In this document: positions 36,115 through 46,813 of the stretch, piece after piece
How positions within the stretch are numbered: position 1 is the stretch's first letter
Layout of the letters: each line of letters starts with the position of its first letter
Source: Cyrtodaria siliqua
Taxonomy: Eukaryota; Mollusca; Bivalvia; Adapedonta; Hiatellidae
Direction: 5' to 3'
DNA length: 64,000 bases
NCBI GenBank assembly: GCA_037043455.1
Contig: JAWPHD010004496.1
Coordinates: 122,339-186,338, forward strand
Translations under genes and position numbers: made by a program
The notes under the pieces: generated by a model
What the model saw: the letters and a program-made list of their open reading frames with translations, nothing else
Told to the model about the DNA's origin: nothing
Databases searched by the model: none

Positions 36115-36123
36115 AAATTACAC

Positions 36124-36785
36124 CAAATAAATGTTCATTTTTGTGTTAGAAATAACAAACGAGAAATGGGCGTGAATTATCCAGGTAAAATGTATTGGAA
36201 TTTCAATGTCGATGGTTCCAGATATCCAAGCTTCAGTATATGACGGAGACACAGTTCAAGTACATTATCACACATAATATTGAACACAATGCCACATTGC
36301 CCTCACTAAGAACCACGTGCACTAGATACATACAACAAATTGCTCTTGTATCCACAGTTTAAAGTCTGGAACTAATCGCGTCACTAATCCACAGCTTCGT
36401 ACATCCGCGAAAGAAAGATTTGAAGTTGGATATCTCAAAAACTCCAGCATATTTCTGCATGAAACTTGCAGTACTTCATCTTATTACCCTAGTTAGAAAC
36501 AAAATAAACTGATTTCAAAACTAAATTGAATAAATAAAGCAGTTTTAATATAACACTTCAAAGTAAATCCAACAGGAATTAAAATTCAACAGTATAATTA
36601 TAATATTACAATAAAGCTTGCAACATGTTATCTTGATATCCTCAGCTAGCTGGTGCTATAAATTTAAATCCCATATAATCCTGTCAAAGTTGTTTTTAAA
36701 GAAACAAAATCAATGTTCATAATCAATGCAGAACTAAAATGCATACATATGTTATTTACATACCTGTCATGGTAATTGACTGGTA
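36124..36785. other. Intron 1 spacer between SINE and LTR element
   Basis: No gene or recognised repeat. Confidence 0.4.
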
Positions 36786-36790
36786 CACAT

Positions 36791-38416
36791 TGTCAGAGGA
36801 TGACCCTAGTGGTTTGGGCTAACTCAGGAAAGAATCAATGACGATGAATGCATTAACATAAGTTTAATGCAACTTTTGAAATATGTTTAATATATATACA
36901 ATTATCTAAAAAAACAAGCGAATACACAGATTAACTATGAAAATAATGTTCTCATAAACGTTTAAGACGTTCTTAGTATTGTTATAAATACTGAATGTAT
37001 AAGACACTAACGTGTTGTTAAAGTTATAACAATGTTGATTTATGATCTAGCGCGATAACTGTGATGCGCGAGAGCTCATGAAGATGATGATGTGCGAATC
37101 CAATGGGTGATTGTCATCAAATGCCTTCTGTAAGGGTTGATGACGCGATGTTATGATGGTTAACCTCCACTGAGATTGTGGGTGATGTTCCTCCAGTGAG
37201 GACTGATAACGGGCCCGCCTTGTGTCCCGGGGGTTGTCGCTACTAAAACCTGGCCATGCTGCGCAGGTACGGGGACCGTCTCCACCGCTCGTTACGTTAA
37301 TCGTGGAAGCTTAGCTCCACTCCGGAAGGCTTACATCCACACCTGGATGGCTAATATCCAACCCTGGATGGCTTATCTTCCAACCCTGGATGGCTTAGGC
37401 TGTAATTATACATACGTTTTAGATGTCGGTTGACAAACATAACAATCTTGCATAATTATCATTACCCAAACAAATCATTATTCAATAAATATATATAAGC
37501 TGTACGAATGATGAGTAGCAATGTATACATATTCTCCAACGCCATGTAAACGCCATGTACGTCGCTGTTAATCAATGCCCCTAATACATGTAATATAAAC
37601 ATTATCAAATCACTCGTATATTACACCACTGAGTTATGCATGCACGCATGTCAACTAATGACTACATTATACAACACTATGCATACGCGTCAAACATTTA
37701 TCCTAGTCACTCATCTCATTGTTAACAAATGTTAACAATCGTGTATTACAATCACTGAGTTATACGCCAACGTTAACTAATGCACCTATTATCCACTGTT
37801 ATCAAATTAATATTGTTTTACAATTAATGATCAATTACAATAATTACATCTAATAAAGTAACTTCAAAATCCTATGCTAGTCTAAAGTTAATGTTTGAGA
37901 AACATCAATGCTAACCGTATGTCGTAACCGCCAACAAAGATGGCGCCTCCAACTGAATACAAAGGTACGATAAAAACTAATAAAATAAATACTGACCACA
38001 TATTGCCTGTGAATTTCGACGTCCAATCTCTGTTCCAACAAAGCAAATATATCAAGCAATCCCGGCAAGAACTATTGGGTTTTATAGCAAACATTACGCC
38101 CAAACCATTATTTCCCCCGTTCAGTCCGTGACATACGCGGCTAAATTCGCAGTATTAAAATCTACACGAGAGGCCCCTTACACAATTTTGCCGTTTAAGG
38201 AAGATAGACCTATACGTTTACATGCATTAGCACAAAACTAAACTTATGACACGTCCTCTCTGGCGGCCACTTAAAATGTGCACGCTTTTACGTGTTACAT
38301 GAATATATCATGGATATTGTGAATTTGATTCCACTCGAACAATAGATTAGGGTGTAACTGACAACTTACAAGAGCTATGTACAACCAATACGCTCTACCC
38401 GTGACATTTTGTGACA
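36791..38416 (-). repeat. 3' LTR of the gypsy-class element
   Basis: Direct repeat of 42243-44550 without its nested insert; 1626 bp. On the plus strand it starts tgtcagaggatgacc (one change from tgtcaca) and ends ttttgtgaca. It contains three ccctggatggctta-type short repeats near 37350-37400. Open frames at 37877-38131 are within the LTR and not genes. Confidence 0.92.
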
Positions 38417-38430
38417 ACATCTCCCCACTT
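38417..38430 (-). promoter_or_regulatory. Polypurine tract
   Basis: On the minus strand aagtggggagatgt directly abuts the 3' LTR. Its position and purine-rich content fit the plus-strand DNA primer and confirm element orientation. Confidence 0.75.
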
Positions 38431-38597
38431 AAAGAAAGTGCCTCACTTTTTAAAATTCAACAAAATGATTACTTAAACTATTAATTAGTCCTAGCAAAAA
38501 ACATAGGTGCATAATAAGCATCATTAAAATTTCAACAATATTCTACAATTTTACACTACACTGTCGTAACATAAACTACTATAGTAATAAACCTGTC

Positions 38598-39053
38598 ATT
38601 ATGTGCGGCGACTTAAATAGTCTGCCCCAATATTGTCCTTTCCTCGGATCGCTTTAATTTTCATCCGGTAAGGCTGCAGAGTCAGTGCCCACCTCATTAA
38701 CCTACTGTTCGCTACCTTTGCTTTATTCATATAAGCTAAAGGTTGGTGGTCAGTCTCCAGACAAATTCCTTACCAAAAGCATATCGGTGGAATTTACTGA
38801 CACCCCACACTACTGCAAGACACTCCCTTTCGATAACAGAGTAGTTACATTCCCGTGGTAGTAGTTTCCAACTTGCGTAAGCCACGGGGAGACTACACCC
38901 ATCTTGCTCTTGCAGTAGGACTGCACCCTCCCCGATATCGGAGGCATCCGTTCTGAGGATAAACTCCTGGCCAAGTTCAGGTAATTTTAGTATTGGGGTT
39001 TTGACCAGACTCCCCTTTAAAGAGACAAAAGCTCGCTCCTGCCCCCCCCCCAC
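38598..39053 (-). pseudogene. RNase H domain of the gypsy-class element
   Basis: Follows RT directly. FILRTDASDIGEGAVLLQ holds the first catalytic Asp and the family's TDAS motif; SVIERECLAVVWGV carries the catalytic Glu. After 38736 the frame shifts, but conserved end sequence continues to an ADYLSRR motif near 38600, the usual end of gypsy RNase H. A run of C/G at about 39042-39050 near the RT boundary coincides with another frame change. Being the last domain before the polypurine tract shows that integrase is not 3' in this element. Confidence 0.85.
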
Positions 39054-39067
39054 TCCCCCGAGTTATA

Positions 39068-40147
39068 CTATTGGGTTGACCTTTCTTTGTCAAGTCTGAC
39101 AAAGGTGCAGCTATAGCCGAGAAGTTTGGGATAAACTTCCTGTAAAACCCCGCCAACCCTAAAAACTTGTTTCTTTGTCTCGGGTCTTGGTGCTTCCTGA
39201 ATTGCCTTAACCTTGTCGGGGTTGGGTTTCAATTTCTGGTCCCTCCCGACAACATGACCCAGACACTCTATATCTGCGTAACCTATGTGACACTTGCTAG
39301 GTTTTGCAGTCAGTTTAAACCGGCGTAGCCGTTCCAACAGATTACCTAGAGCCTTAATATGGTCTTCAAATGTTGTTGTAAACACCAGGATGTCATCTAC
39401 AAAACTGTCTGTGTTAGACAAATCCTTCAGTAGTTTCCTCATCAACCTACAGAATGTTGCTGGGGCGTTTACGAGACCGAAGGGCATGACCTTGAACTTA
39501 AAAAGTCCTTGCGAAGTTTCGAAAAAGGTCATCTCTTTAGCTTGGTCTGAAAGTGGGACTTGCCAATAACCTTAACTGAGGTCTAACTTGGAGAAATACG
39601 AATATCCCGCAAGTTTAGAGAATACCTCCTCAATATTATGCATTGGCTCTGCATCAAAGACTGTCCGTTTATTTAGCTGTCTAAAATCGATGCAGAATCG
39701 AATTGACCCATCCTTCTTCTTAATAAGTACGACTGGGGATGAAAATGGGGCGTTTGAAGGTTCGATGAAACCCAATTTCAACATGTCTTTCACCTCCTCA
39801 TCAACAATTGATCGGGAGGGAAATGGAATGGGATACCCTTTAATTCTAATTGGTTCCCCTGATGTGAGTACAAAATCATGTTGCACTCCATCTGTCTGCC
39901 CCGGGTTTTCGGACAAGACATCACTGAACTCCGAGAGTAAACTACCCATCGCTCGTTTCTGCTCGACACTAAGCATGCCCGATATGTCTACATCGGCTGC
40001 TGTCTCCCTACCTACACTAGTGGGAAAATACATGGGACTAGTGTCCTCACTACTGTCTTCCTCACTATCCTCAATAACTGCAACATTAACTACAGTTAAC
40101 ACCCCTTGTTGCACATTATCGGTTCTACTGATATACTCTTTCAGCAC
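39068..40147 (-). pseudogene. Reverse transcriptase domain of the gypsy-class element
   Basis: One frame with a single in-frame stop runs through the whole domain. Upstream is an acidic linker (VIEDSEEDSSED). Gypsy RT motifs follow: LGFIEPSNAPFSSPVVLIKK, FCIDFRQLN, SKLDLS with the first catalytic Asp, MPFGLVNAPATFCRLM, and FVDDILVF carrying the YxDD-type Asp pair (Val in place of Tyr). Immediately after SKLDLS a TAA at 39572-39574 interrupts the frame where GYWQ continues, most simply a Lys-to-stop change. The thumb region follows (NLLERLRRFKLTAKPSKCHI). The frame before RT connects without a gap to the integrase C-terminal module. Confidence 0.88.
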
Positions 40148-40149
40148 TT

Positions 40150-41105
40150 TCCGTTTATCTCGATACGGTAAACCATAGTGTTCACTATCCCTCTAACGTA
40201 AAACGGACCTTTCCATTGTAATAACAACTTGTTATTGTCGGTCGGGAGTAACAGTATCACCTGGTCATCTATCTTAAATTTCCTAGCTCTAGCTTTCTGG
40301 TCATAGTACCGTCTGTACTTGGTACTGGCCTTAACTAACTGACTTTGAGCTATCTTACAAGTCTTCTCTAGTTTCTCCTTCAGATCTAAAACATATTAAT
40401 ATGTAGTCTTAACCTCATCACTATCTACTTCACCTGCCCACATCTCTCTAAGAATCCTCATGGGACCTCTAACTGATCTACCGTACAATAACTCAAACGG
40501 AGGAAATCCTAAACTCCCTTGTGGAACCTCTCTAAATGCAAACAATAAAGCATTGAGATACTTGTCCCAATCTTTGGGTCTCTCTGTAAACATACGCCGT
40601 AACATTTGCTTTAACGTCCCGTTAAATCGTTCGACTGACCCGTTACACATAGGGTGATATGGTGTTGTCATGATTTGACGCAAAGGCAATAACCTGCTTA
40701 CTTCAGCCATAAGTTCTGACGTAAACTGTGACCCACAATCAGTCAGCATTTCCTCTGGTACACCTAGCCTACTGAACATATCAACTAATGCCTCAGCTAC
40801 TCTCTCAGTTTCAATTGAGGGCAATGCTACTGCCTCCGGATACCGAGTTGCATAGTCTACCATGGTTAAATGTACCCATTTTTCCTATCCGACACTGGAG
40901 AAATTGGTCCAACTATGTCTACGGCTACCCGCTTAAATGGTGTATCTATCGGTGGCATCTGACCTAAATGTACTTTGGTCACTCGACCTTTTGGTACTGT
41001 CCTTTGGCATACATCGCAGGACCTACAATACCTAGTAACATCTCCACTAACGCCTGGCCAATACAATTCTGCCAATACTCTATCTGACGTTTTCTTTAGA
41101 GTTGG
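40150..41105 (-). pseudogene. Integrase domain of the gypsy-class element
   Basis: The N-terminal HHCC zinc finger retains only its two Cys (CRSCDVCQR). The two His lie beyond the deletion joint. The catalytic core has all DD35E residues: Asp in AVDIVGPI, Asp in TDCGSQF and Glu in SVERFNGT. A 1-bp loss near 40865 splits the core into two frames (41075-40866 and 40863-40396). A stop at 40396 then precedes a C-terminal stretch with the LLQWKGPF GPY/F-type module near 40215, and a further frameshift near 40150. The GPY/F module is specific to gypsy/retrovirus-type integrases. Confidence 0.88.
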
Positions 41106-41108
41106 ACT
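41076..41108. other. Internal deletion joint, gag to integrase
   Basis: On the minus strand the coiled-coil gag frame ends at TAA, and within 33 nt the sequence is already integrase zinc-finger region. Capsid, nucleocapsid, protease and integrase start are missing. The word actctaaag occurs on both sides (cactctaaag and aactctaaag), consistent with microhomology-mediated deletion. Confidence 0.7.
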
Positions 41109-41573
41109 TTAGAGTGTCTTAGCTGCTTCCAACTCTAAAGCTAACTTATGATCAAACTCTGATTTCTCCCTCTCCATCATTATCTTAGCCTTAGCTAGTC
41201 TACCATCTGTTTCGAACCTCTCATGTTCTAAATCTTGCTTCTCCCTTACTATTCTACTTTCATCATCTCGCTTCTCTTTATCTAATCTACCTTCTAATTC
41301 TAACTTCTCTGTGGCTAATCTACTTTCTAATCCTATCTTCTCTGTGGCTAATCTACTTTCTAATTCTAGCTTCTCTTTATCATCATCTGGCTTCTCTTTT
41401 GCTAATCTACTTTCTTCATCTCTTTCCTGCTTTGCTAATTCTCTTTCCTTAAGTCTAAATTCTCTTTCCCTAGCCTGTTCGTCTTTAACAAAAGTTCTAA
41501 GTTCCTCTCCAGCATACCCTAACTCCTTACCCATCTCCGTAAGTTCCTTTATGGACGTCATGGTTATAGACAT
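41109..41573 (-). pseudogene. gag N-terminal region (coiled coil) of the gypsy-class element
   Basis: A 154-codon frame starts MSITMTSIKELTEMGKELGY and becomes an almost uninterrupted charged coiled coil. Heptad-like ESRLATEKLELE units repeat two to three times at residues 70-110. Charged coiled-coil N-termini are common in molluscan gypsy gag, by memory of similar proteins. No capsid major-homology region or CCHC knuckle remains. The ATG lies about 650 nt inside the 5' LTR edge, a plausible leader length. The plus-strand frame over it is a shadow. Confidence 0.7.
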
Positions 41574-41579
41574 TGTGGA

Positions 41580-42220
41580 CTACTAACTACAATAATTACA
41601 ATACACACGTCACTAATACTTCTACTCTACTAACTACTAATGGTAAGTCACTGTGTCCTCAGTAAATACCTGGGCATCATCATAGGACAAGTTAAATACA
41701 CATTTGTACTAGCGCTAACTACTAACGGTTATGTATAGATAGTATATAGCTTCCACAAAACATATACACTACATAAAATATCTATATTTGATATTGGACA
41801 TAAACCTTAAACAATTATAGAAATGTGTATAACATGTACATGTATAATTACTTCTCCCATCAATATAAGTATACTCGAGTGTCACTACATGAGTAGAACG
41901 TCTTGTTCGCCAACCTAATTGGATACTATTGGTATATCAAGGGAGGTAAAAACAAACACCCAAATTATGGCAAAAAGTGCCTCAGACCCAATCGTGTAGA
42001 CCACTGCGACCTCGCGCCAAGGAAAGAAAGTACAAAACAACAGTTTGGACTCACCCTACCCTGGTCGTGTCTTGACTTGTCTTCCGAGCTGTGGCCGTGA
42101 TCGTCGACAGTCGCATTGATAGATCAGAGGGTGGTACACAATTCTAAAATAAAACGTAGAGATTTAGTATATCATAATAAAGATCACTTATTGATTATTT
42201 CCCCCCGTCGTCGCCCAAAA
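41580..42220. other. 5' untranslated leader of the gypsy-class element
   Basis: Between the primer-binding region and the gag start on the minus strand. No long frame of note; the 65-codon plus-strand frame at 41903-42100 is not supported. Confidence 0.5.
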
Positions 42221-42222
42221 TC

Positions 42223-42240
42223 CCACTACTCTGAAAACCA
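42223..42240 (-). promoter_or_regulatory. Primer-binding region
   Basis: Two bases inside the 5' LTR, the minus strand reads tggttttcagagtagtgg. It starts with TGG, complementary to a tRNA CCA end. I cannot name the tRNA. Confidence 0.55.
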
Positions 42241-42242
42241 GT

Positions 42243-44550
42243 TGTCACAGGATGACCCTAGTGGTTGGGGCTAACTAGGGAAAGAATCAATGACGGTGAA
42301 TGCATTTACATAAGTTTAATGCAACTTTTAAAATATGTTTAATATATATACAATTATCTAACAAAACAAGCGAATACACAGATTAACTATGAAAAGAATG
42401 TTTCTCATAAACGTTTAAGACGTTCTTAGTATTGTTATAAATACTGAATGTATAAGACACTAAAGTATTGTTAAAGTTATAACAATGTTGATTTATGATC
42501 TAGCGCGATCACTGTGATACGCGAGAGCTCATGAAGATGATGATGCGCGAATCCAATGGGTGATTGTCATCAAATGCCTTCTGTAAGGGTTGATGACGCG
42601 ATGTAATGATGGTTAACCTCCACTGAGATTGTGGGTGATGTTCCCCCAGTGAGGACTGATAACGGGCCCGCCTTGTGTCCCGGGGGTTGTCGCTACTAAA
42701 ACCTGGCCATGCTGCGCCGGTACGGGGACAGTCTCCACCGCTCGTTACGTTAATCGTGGAAGCTTAGCTCCACTCCGGAAGGCTTACATCCACACCTGGG
42801 ATGGCTAATATCCAACCCTGGATGGCTTACCTTTAACCCTGTATGGCTTAGGCTGTTATTATACATACGTTTTAGATGTCGGTTGACAAACATAACAATA
42901 TTGCATAATTATCATTACCCAAACAAATCATTATTTAATAAATATATGTAAGCTGTATTAATGATGTGTAGCAATGTATACATATTCTCCAACGCCATGT
43001 ATACGCCATGTACGTCGCTGTTAATCAATGGCCTTAATACATGTAATATAAACATTATCAAATCACTCGTATATTACACTCACTGAGTTATGTATGCACG
43101 CATGTCAACCAATGACCACATTATACAACACTATGCATACGCGTCGAACATTTATCCTAGTCACTCATCTCATTGTTAACTAATGTTAACAATCGTGTAT
43201 TACAATTGTGGTAGTCAGTTCTCACTAAAGATGTGATTGTTTTATATTCTTTTAAATAGTTAAGTTCATTACGATAAGTACCTTTAACGATAGTATAGGA
43301 AGTGTACCTTTAACTATATTGTAGAAAGTGTACCTTTAACCTTATGGAAGGAAGTATACCTTTAACTGTATTATGGAAGTATACCTTTAACAGTGATCAA
43401 TATATTGATATGTGTATTGAAGTATAACATTATTTTGATTGGACAATTACAATGGCCAGTTCATAATGCTTCAATTGTATGGTTGTATATTTTACCTCCT
43501 AAATCATGAAACTACCTTCTGGGGAGTTGGAAGGAAATATTTAAAGGGAAAAGATCTAGAATGTTAAAATGAAGTTTTCTCAAATTGTGTAATTCAAATT
43601 GGACACTTGTAAAGCAAGTTAAATAAGTTAATATAATCAGTAATTATTAAAGTATAGAGTGTTAATTAAGGAAGGAGGAATTTGGGTATGAGAAGTTGAC
43701 GATGTGAAGTATATTGATGTGAGGTATATTGACGTGATTGTATAAAATCATCATGGAACACCATAGCACCATATGCTTTGGTTATCGATTGATTTATGAG
43801 ATAAATGTGGAAACATGAAGAAGTGTTTTTGTCTGTAACTACGGGTCCCTACAAGCCCCTATTACACAATCACTGAGTTATACGCCAACGTTAACTAATG
43901 CAACTATTATCCACTGTTATCAAATTAATATTGTTCTACAATTAATGATCAATTACAATAATTACATCTAATAAAGTAACTTCAAAATCATATGCCTAGT
44001 CTAAAGTTAATGTTTGAGAAACATCAATGATAACCGGATGTCGTAAACCGCCAACAAAGATGGCGCCGCCCACTGAATACAAATGTACGATAAAAACTAA
44101 TAAAATAAATACTGACCACATATTGCCTGTGAATTTCGGCCGTCCAACCTCTGTTCCAACAAAGCAACTATATCAAGCAATCCCGGCAAGAACTAGGAGA
44201 CAGTGGGTTTTATAGCAAACATTACGCCCAAACCATAAACCATTATTTCCCCCGTTCATTACGTGACTTACGTGGTTAAATTCGCAGTATTAAAATCTAC
44301 ATGAGAGGCCCTTACACAATTTTGCCGTTTAAGGAAGATAGACCTACACGTTTACATGCATTAGCACAAAACTAAACTTATGACACGGCCTCTCTGGCGG
44401 CCACTTAAAATGTGCACGCTTTTACGTGTTACTTGAATATATCATGGATATTGTGAATTTGTTTCAACTCGAACAATAGATTAGGGTGTAACTGACAACT
44501 TACAAGAGCTATGTACGACCAATACGCTCTACCCGTGATATTTTGTGACA
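42243..44550 (-). repeat. 5' LTR of the gypsy-class element (with nested solo LTR)
   Basis: Begins tgtcacaggatgacc and ends ttttgtgaca on the plus strand. It is colinear with 36791-38416 except for 664 bp contributed by the solo LTR and its target duplication at 43203-43870. Confidence 0.92.
43207..43866. mobile_element. Nested solo LTR (660 bp) inside the 5' LTR
   Basis: Comparison with the 3' LTR gives the exact empty site. The insert begins tgtggtag and ends ctattaca, an imperfect TG...CA inverted terminus, and is flanked by caat at 43203-43206 and 43867-43870 (4 bp, or 5 bp acaat if shifted). It has no coding sequence and contains three to four short gtacctttaac repeats at 43275-43395. 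A TG...CA end structure with a 4-5-bp duplication is what a solo LTR leaves after recombination. No full-length partner is in this window. The strand is unknown. Confidence 0.8.
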
Positions 44551-44555
44551 CACAT

Positions 44556-44840
44556 TCTATTTATATATTGTTAATGGCTGGCACAACCTAGACAATGATA
44601 TCAAGGTAATATATTGCAAGTTATATGTAAAAATAGTTTGATATTGATGAGTTCAAATTTCTGCTAGATTCTCTGTTTTGTGCACTTTTTAAAAACATCT
44701 TCATAATTATTGTTTTAGTATTTTAGCTTTTATATGATGTTTATGATAATTATGGGATATACTGTAACTTCCAGTACAAATATTTAGTTGTTTGTTTACT
44801 CATCCTACTTTAACTTTGCTATTTGATGAGAAAACATTCA
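44556..44840. other. Spacer between LTR element and older LTR relic
   Basis: AT-rich; no gene or repeat recognised. Confidence 0.4.
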
Positions 44841-45239
44841 CCTTAATGCTTGAGAAACATATAAAAGTCGACCGCATGTAACAACATCACGAAACAAATG
44901 GCGACTTCCATTGAATACAAATGTACAATAAAAGTTCATAAAATAGATATACTGACCACATATTGCATGTGAATCGCACCCTTTCCAACGACTGCTCCAA
45001 GCAAAGCAACTTTCAATTTCCCGGCCACTACTGGAAAACAATGCACTTTATAACACAACGTTCCGCCCAAACAACGTTTCCACTTTCATCCCATAACACA
45101 CGTAGCAACATAGGTACTTTTGAAGTTTACATATATACACAAAATGACCCTTAAACACTTTTGCCCTTTAGCGAGATAATCGTAAAATACCTATACATTT
45201 ACATGCATTAACGCACATCTAGAGGATCTTACATGAGTG

Positions 45240-45351
45240 CTCATTCATTATTGAATTTATTAAACGAGTTGGCAAAATGATATAATGTGAGGCTCTTGCC
45301 GAGCATTATATCATTTTGCTAACGAGTTTAATACATTCAATAATGAATGAG
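45240..45351. repeat. Long near-perfect hairpin (48-bp arms)
   Basis: The left arm ctcattcattattgaattta ... aaaatgatataatg is mirrored by cattatatcatttt ... aataatgaatgag, with only a few mismatches around a ~16-nt loop. Weak pairing continues outward to about 45230 and 45360. It interrupts the LTR relic, so it behaves like a small inserted foldback element. Confidence 0.85.
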
Positions 45352-45367
45352 AACGAATGTTAGATTA

Positions 45368-45526
45368 TATTTATCACATAACTTATAACGTCACATTACG
45401 TTAGAGAACGTACATTAACGTGACTTCCATGACGTCATTAACGTTATGTTATACCACTAGTGGAATATCGAAAATATAGAATGGTGTTATAACACTCCCA
45501 CACCACATGTTATGTGATAAATAAAC
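45368..45526. repeat. Short inverted-repeat element (ttatcacataac ends)
   Basis: The left word tatttatcacataac and the right word gttatgtgataaata are perfect inverse partners about 130 bp apart. Between them are several acgtta/taacgt words. Probably a second small foldback or MITE next to the hairpin. Confidence 0.6.
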
Positions 45527-45729
45527 TCATTAAATGGCCCTGCCTTAGTTCCGACAATTTAAACGCTATGAAAAATTCTCGCTTTCTCGTGGAACATAAA
45601 TATATCATGCAAGTGGTGAATATATTTCAATCGGACTTTGGATTAGCATGTAACTTACAGAACAGATGTCGTCAAGTGCTTACAAGAGCTATGTACGACC
45701 AATACGCTCTACCCAAGATCCGTTTGTGA

Positions 45730-46365
45730 TAGACCGAATTTGGATCAATTTTCAAACAACTGAAATACAATTTCACACTTGACCAGTCTTTCAGATGAGA
45801 CCCAAAACAGAGTTCTGCCCGCCAAATGCCCAGTGCAATACACACTATACAAAATGTACGCCTCCAAATACATGCTACAAACGCATCGTAAATCACTTAA
45901 TATATTTGGAAGAACTTTCATTCTTTTGCATTAGTGAGTGTTGTTTTTGACTGATATGGTATTAACACTGCCTTCTCATGTCAATGATAACTTAATATAT
46001 GATATATTTGCTTCTCGGCATTTAAACCCGAATTATGCAAGTTTCTGATGATATTCAGACTGCGTTAGACACGAGTTCAATCATAAAGAATACATAATTA
46101 GTTTGTCTAAAATGCCTTGTCACGTCATCAGAATGGATGTGTGGAAAAAATGCGTCCTTTCCGTTTGCCTGTCGAATCTCGAATGACAGAATATTATTCT
46201 GTCACGTACTTGTCGAATATTATTCTGTCACGTACTTGTCAAATGTTATCTCATTTTGCCCGTGCACAGTAGTACCACTCCCATTACATACCAAATGAAA
46301 CCTGTTTACCAGGTGACATAACAATTATTAAAGGTACACACTCATAAATATATTTATTGCGGGTA
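45730..46365. other. Intron 1 stretch without recognised gene
   Basis: A 27-bp direct repeat around 46186-46240 (gaatattattctgtcacgta) occurs twice. No gene. Confidence 0.4.
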
Positions 46366-46368
46366 TTA

Positions 46369-46813
46369 TACTGAAAGGAAAAAGAAACGCATAATGGGTA
46401 TTTCCGCTATATATATCGTATGATTAATATGCTACTGATAATCGAATGGTACAGGGCGACATTAGGCCTGTCCTTTCGGAAAGAAAGTTTAAACAGCACC
46501 GAATACATCAATGGTTACCAATATCGACAGAAGGCGTATTTGGCTCAAGCCGGTGAGCAAACATTAAACACAATACTGAAATGGCTTGACGTTTTCAAGC
46601 GAAACTTCAACATTTATGAATATGTAATAAAGTATACTTTGATTAAAAGGTCTACTACATGACAGAGTTGTCCTTTCTGTAATTAGTTGTAGCCCCTTTT
46701 TGTACAAAACAAGTTGAGATATATCTGGAATATTACGTGGAATTAAGTGTATATATATATAATAGTGTAATATAGGCATTTTTTTGATTATGCGTTTCTT
46801 TTTCCTTTCAGTA
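46369..46813. mobile_element. TA-flanked MITE (family T), independent copy
   Basis: Termini tactgaaaggaaaaagaaac and gtttctttttcctttcagta are a perfect inverted pair extending through gcataat, flanked by TA. Interior words shared with the copies at 3704 and 18273 are atcgaatggtaca/tatgg, ttcggaaa and tttggctcaagc with gtgagcaaac. The better-preserved termini make this the younger or better-conserved copy. Confidence 0.85.

Larger units (their letters stand above)
36791..44550 (-). mobile_element. Ty3/gypsy-class LTR retrotransposon with integrase upstream of RT (Gmr1-like order), defective
   Basis: Long terminal repeats of about 1.63 kb with tgtcaca...tgtgaca ends bound the element, and a perfect 5-bp target duplication, cacat, lies at 36786-36790 and 44551-44555. 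On the minus strand the order is 5' LTR, primer-binding region, gag part, integrase, reverse transcriptase, RNase H, polypurine tract, 3' LTR. Domain types are all Ty3/gypsy-like, but integrase precedes RT, the copia-like order described for Gmr1-type elements. Most of gag, the whole protease and the N-terminal integrase zinc-finger histidines are deleted. The pol remainder has at least two frameshifts and one nonsense codon. The LTRs differ at a few percent of sites by eye, and the 5' LTR contains a nested solo LTR. The element lies within intron 1 of the Notch-ligand-like gene, in antisense orientation. Confidence 0.9.
44845..45728 (-). repeat. Diverged LTR relic related to the neighbouring element
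   Basis: Aligned words with 44010-44545 include ttgagaaacat, ttgaatacaaatgta, actgaccacatattgc and tttacatgcatta. After an interruption at about 45225-45530 the end part continues with tatatcatg and the shared ttacaagagctatgtacgac plus caatacgctctaccc. Divergence is far higher than between the two LTRs of the intact element, and its other half is missing, so it is an older insertion of the same family. Hairpin elements are inserted in it. Confidence 0.7.

Noticed and set aside
39588..40178. 196-codon plus-strand frame over the RT region
   Set aside because: Antisense shadow of the RT domain, which carries the recognisable motifs on the minus strand.
36791..44550. Assignment of the LTR element to Ty1/copia because integrase precedes RT
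   Set aside because: RT motifs, the GPY/F-type integrase end and the RNase H sequence are of Ty3/gypsy type, so only the order is copia-like.
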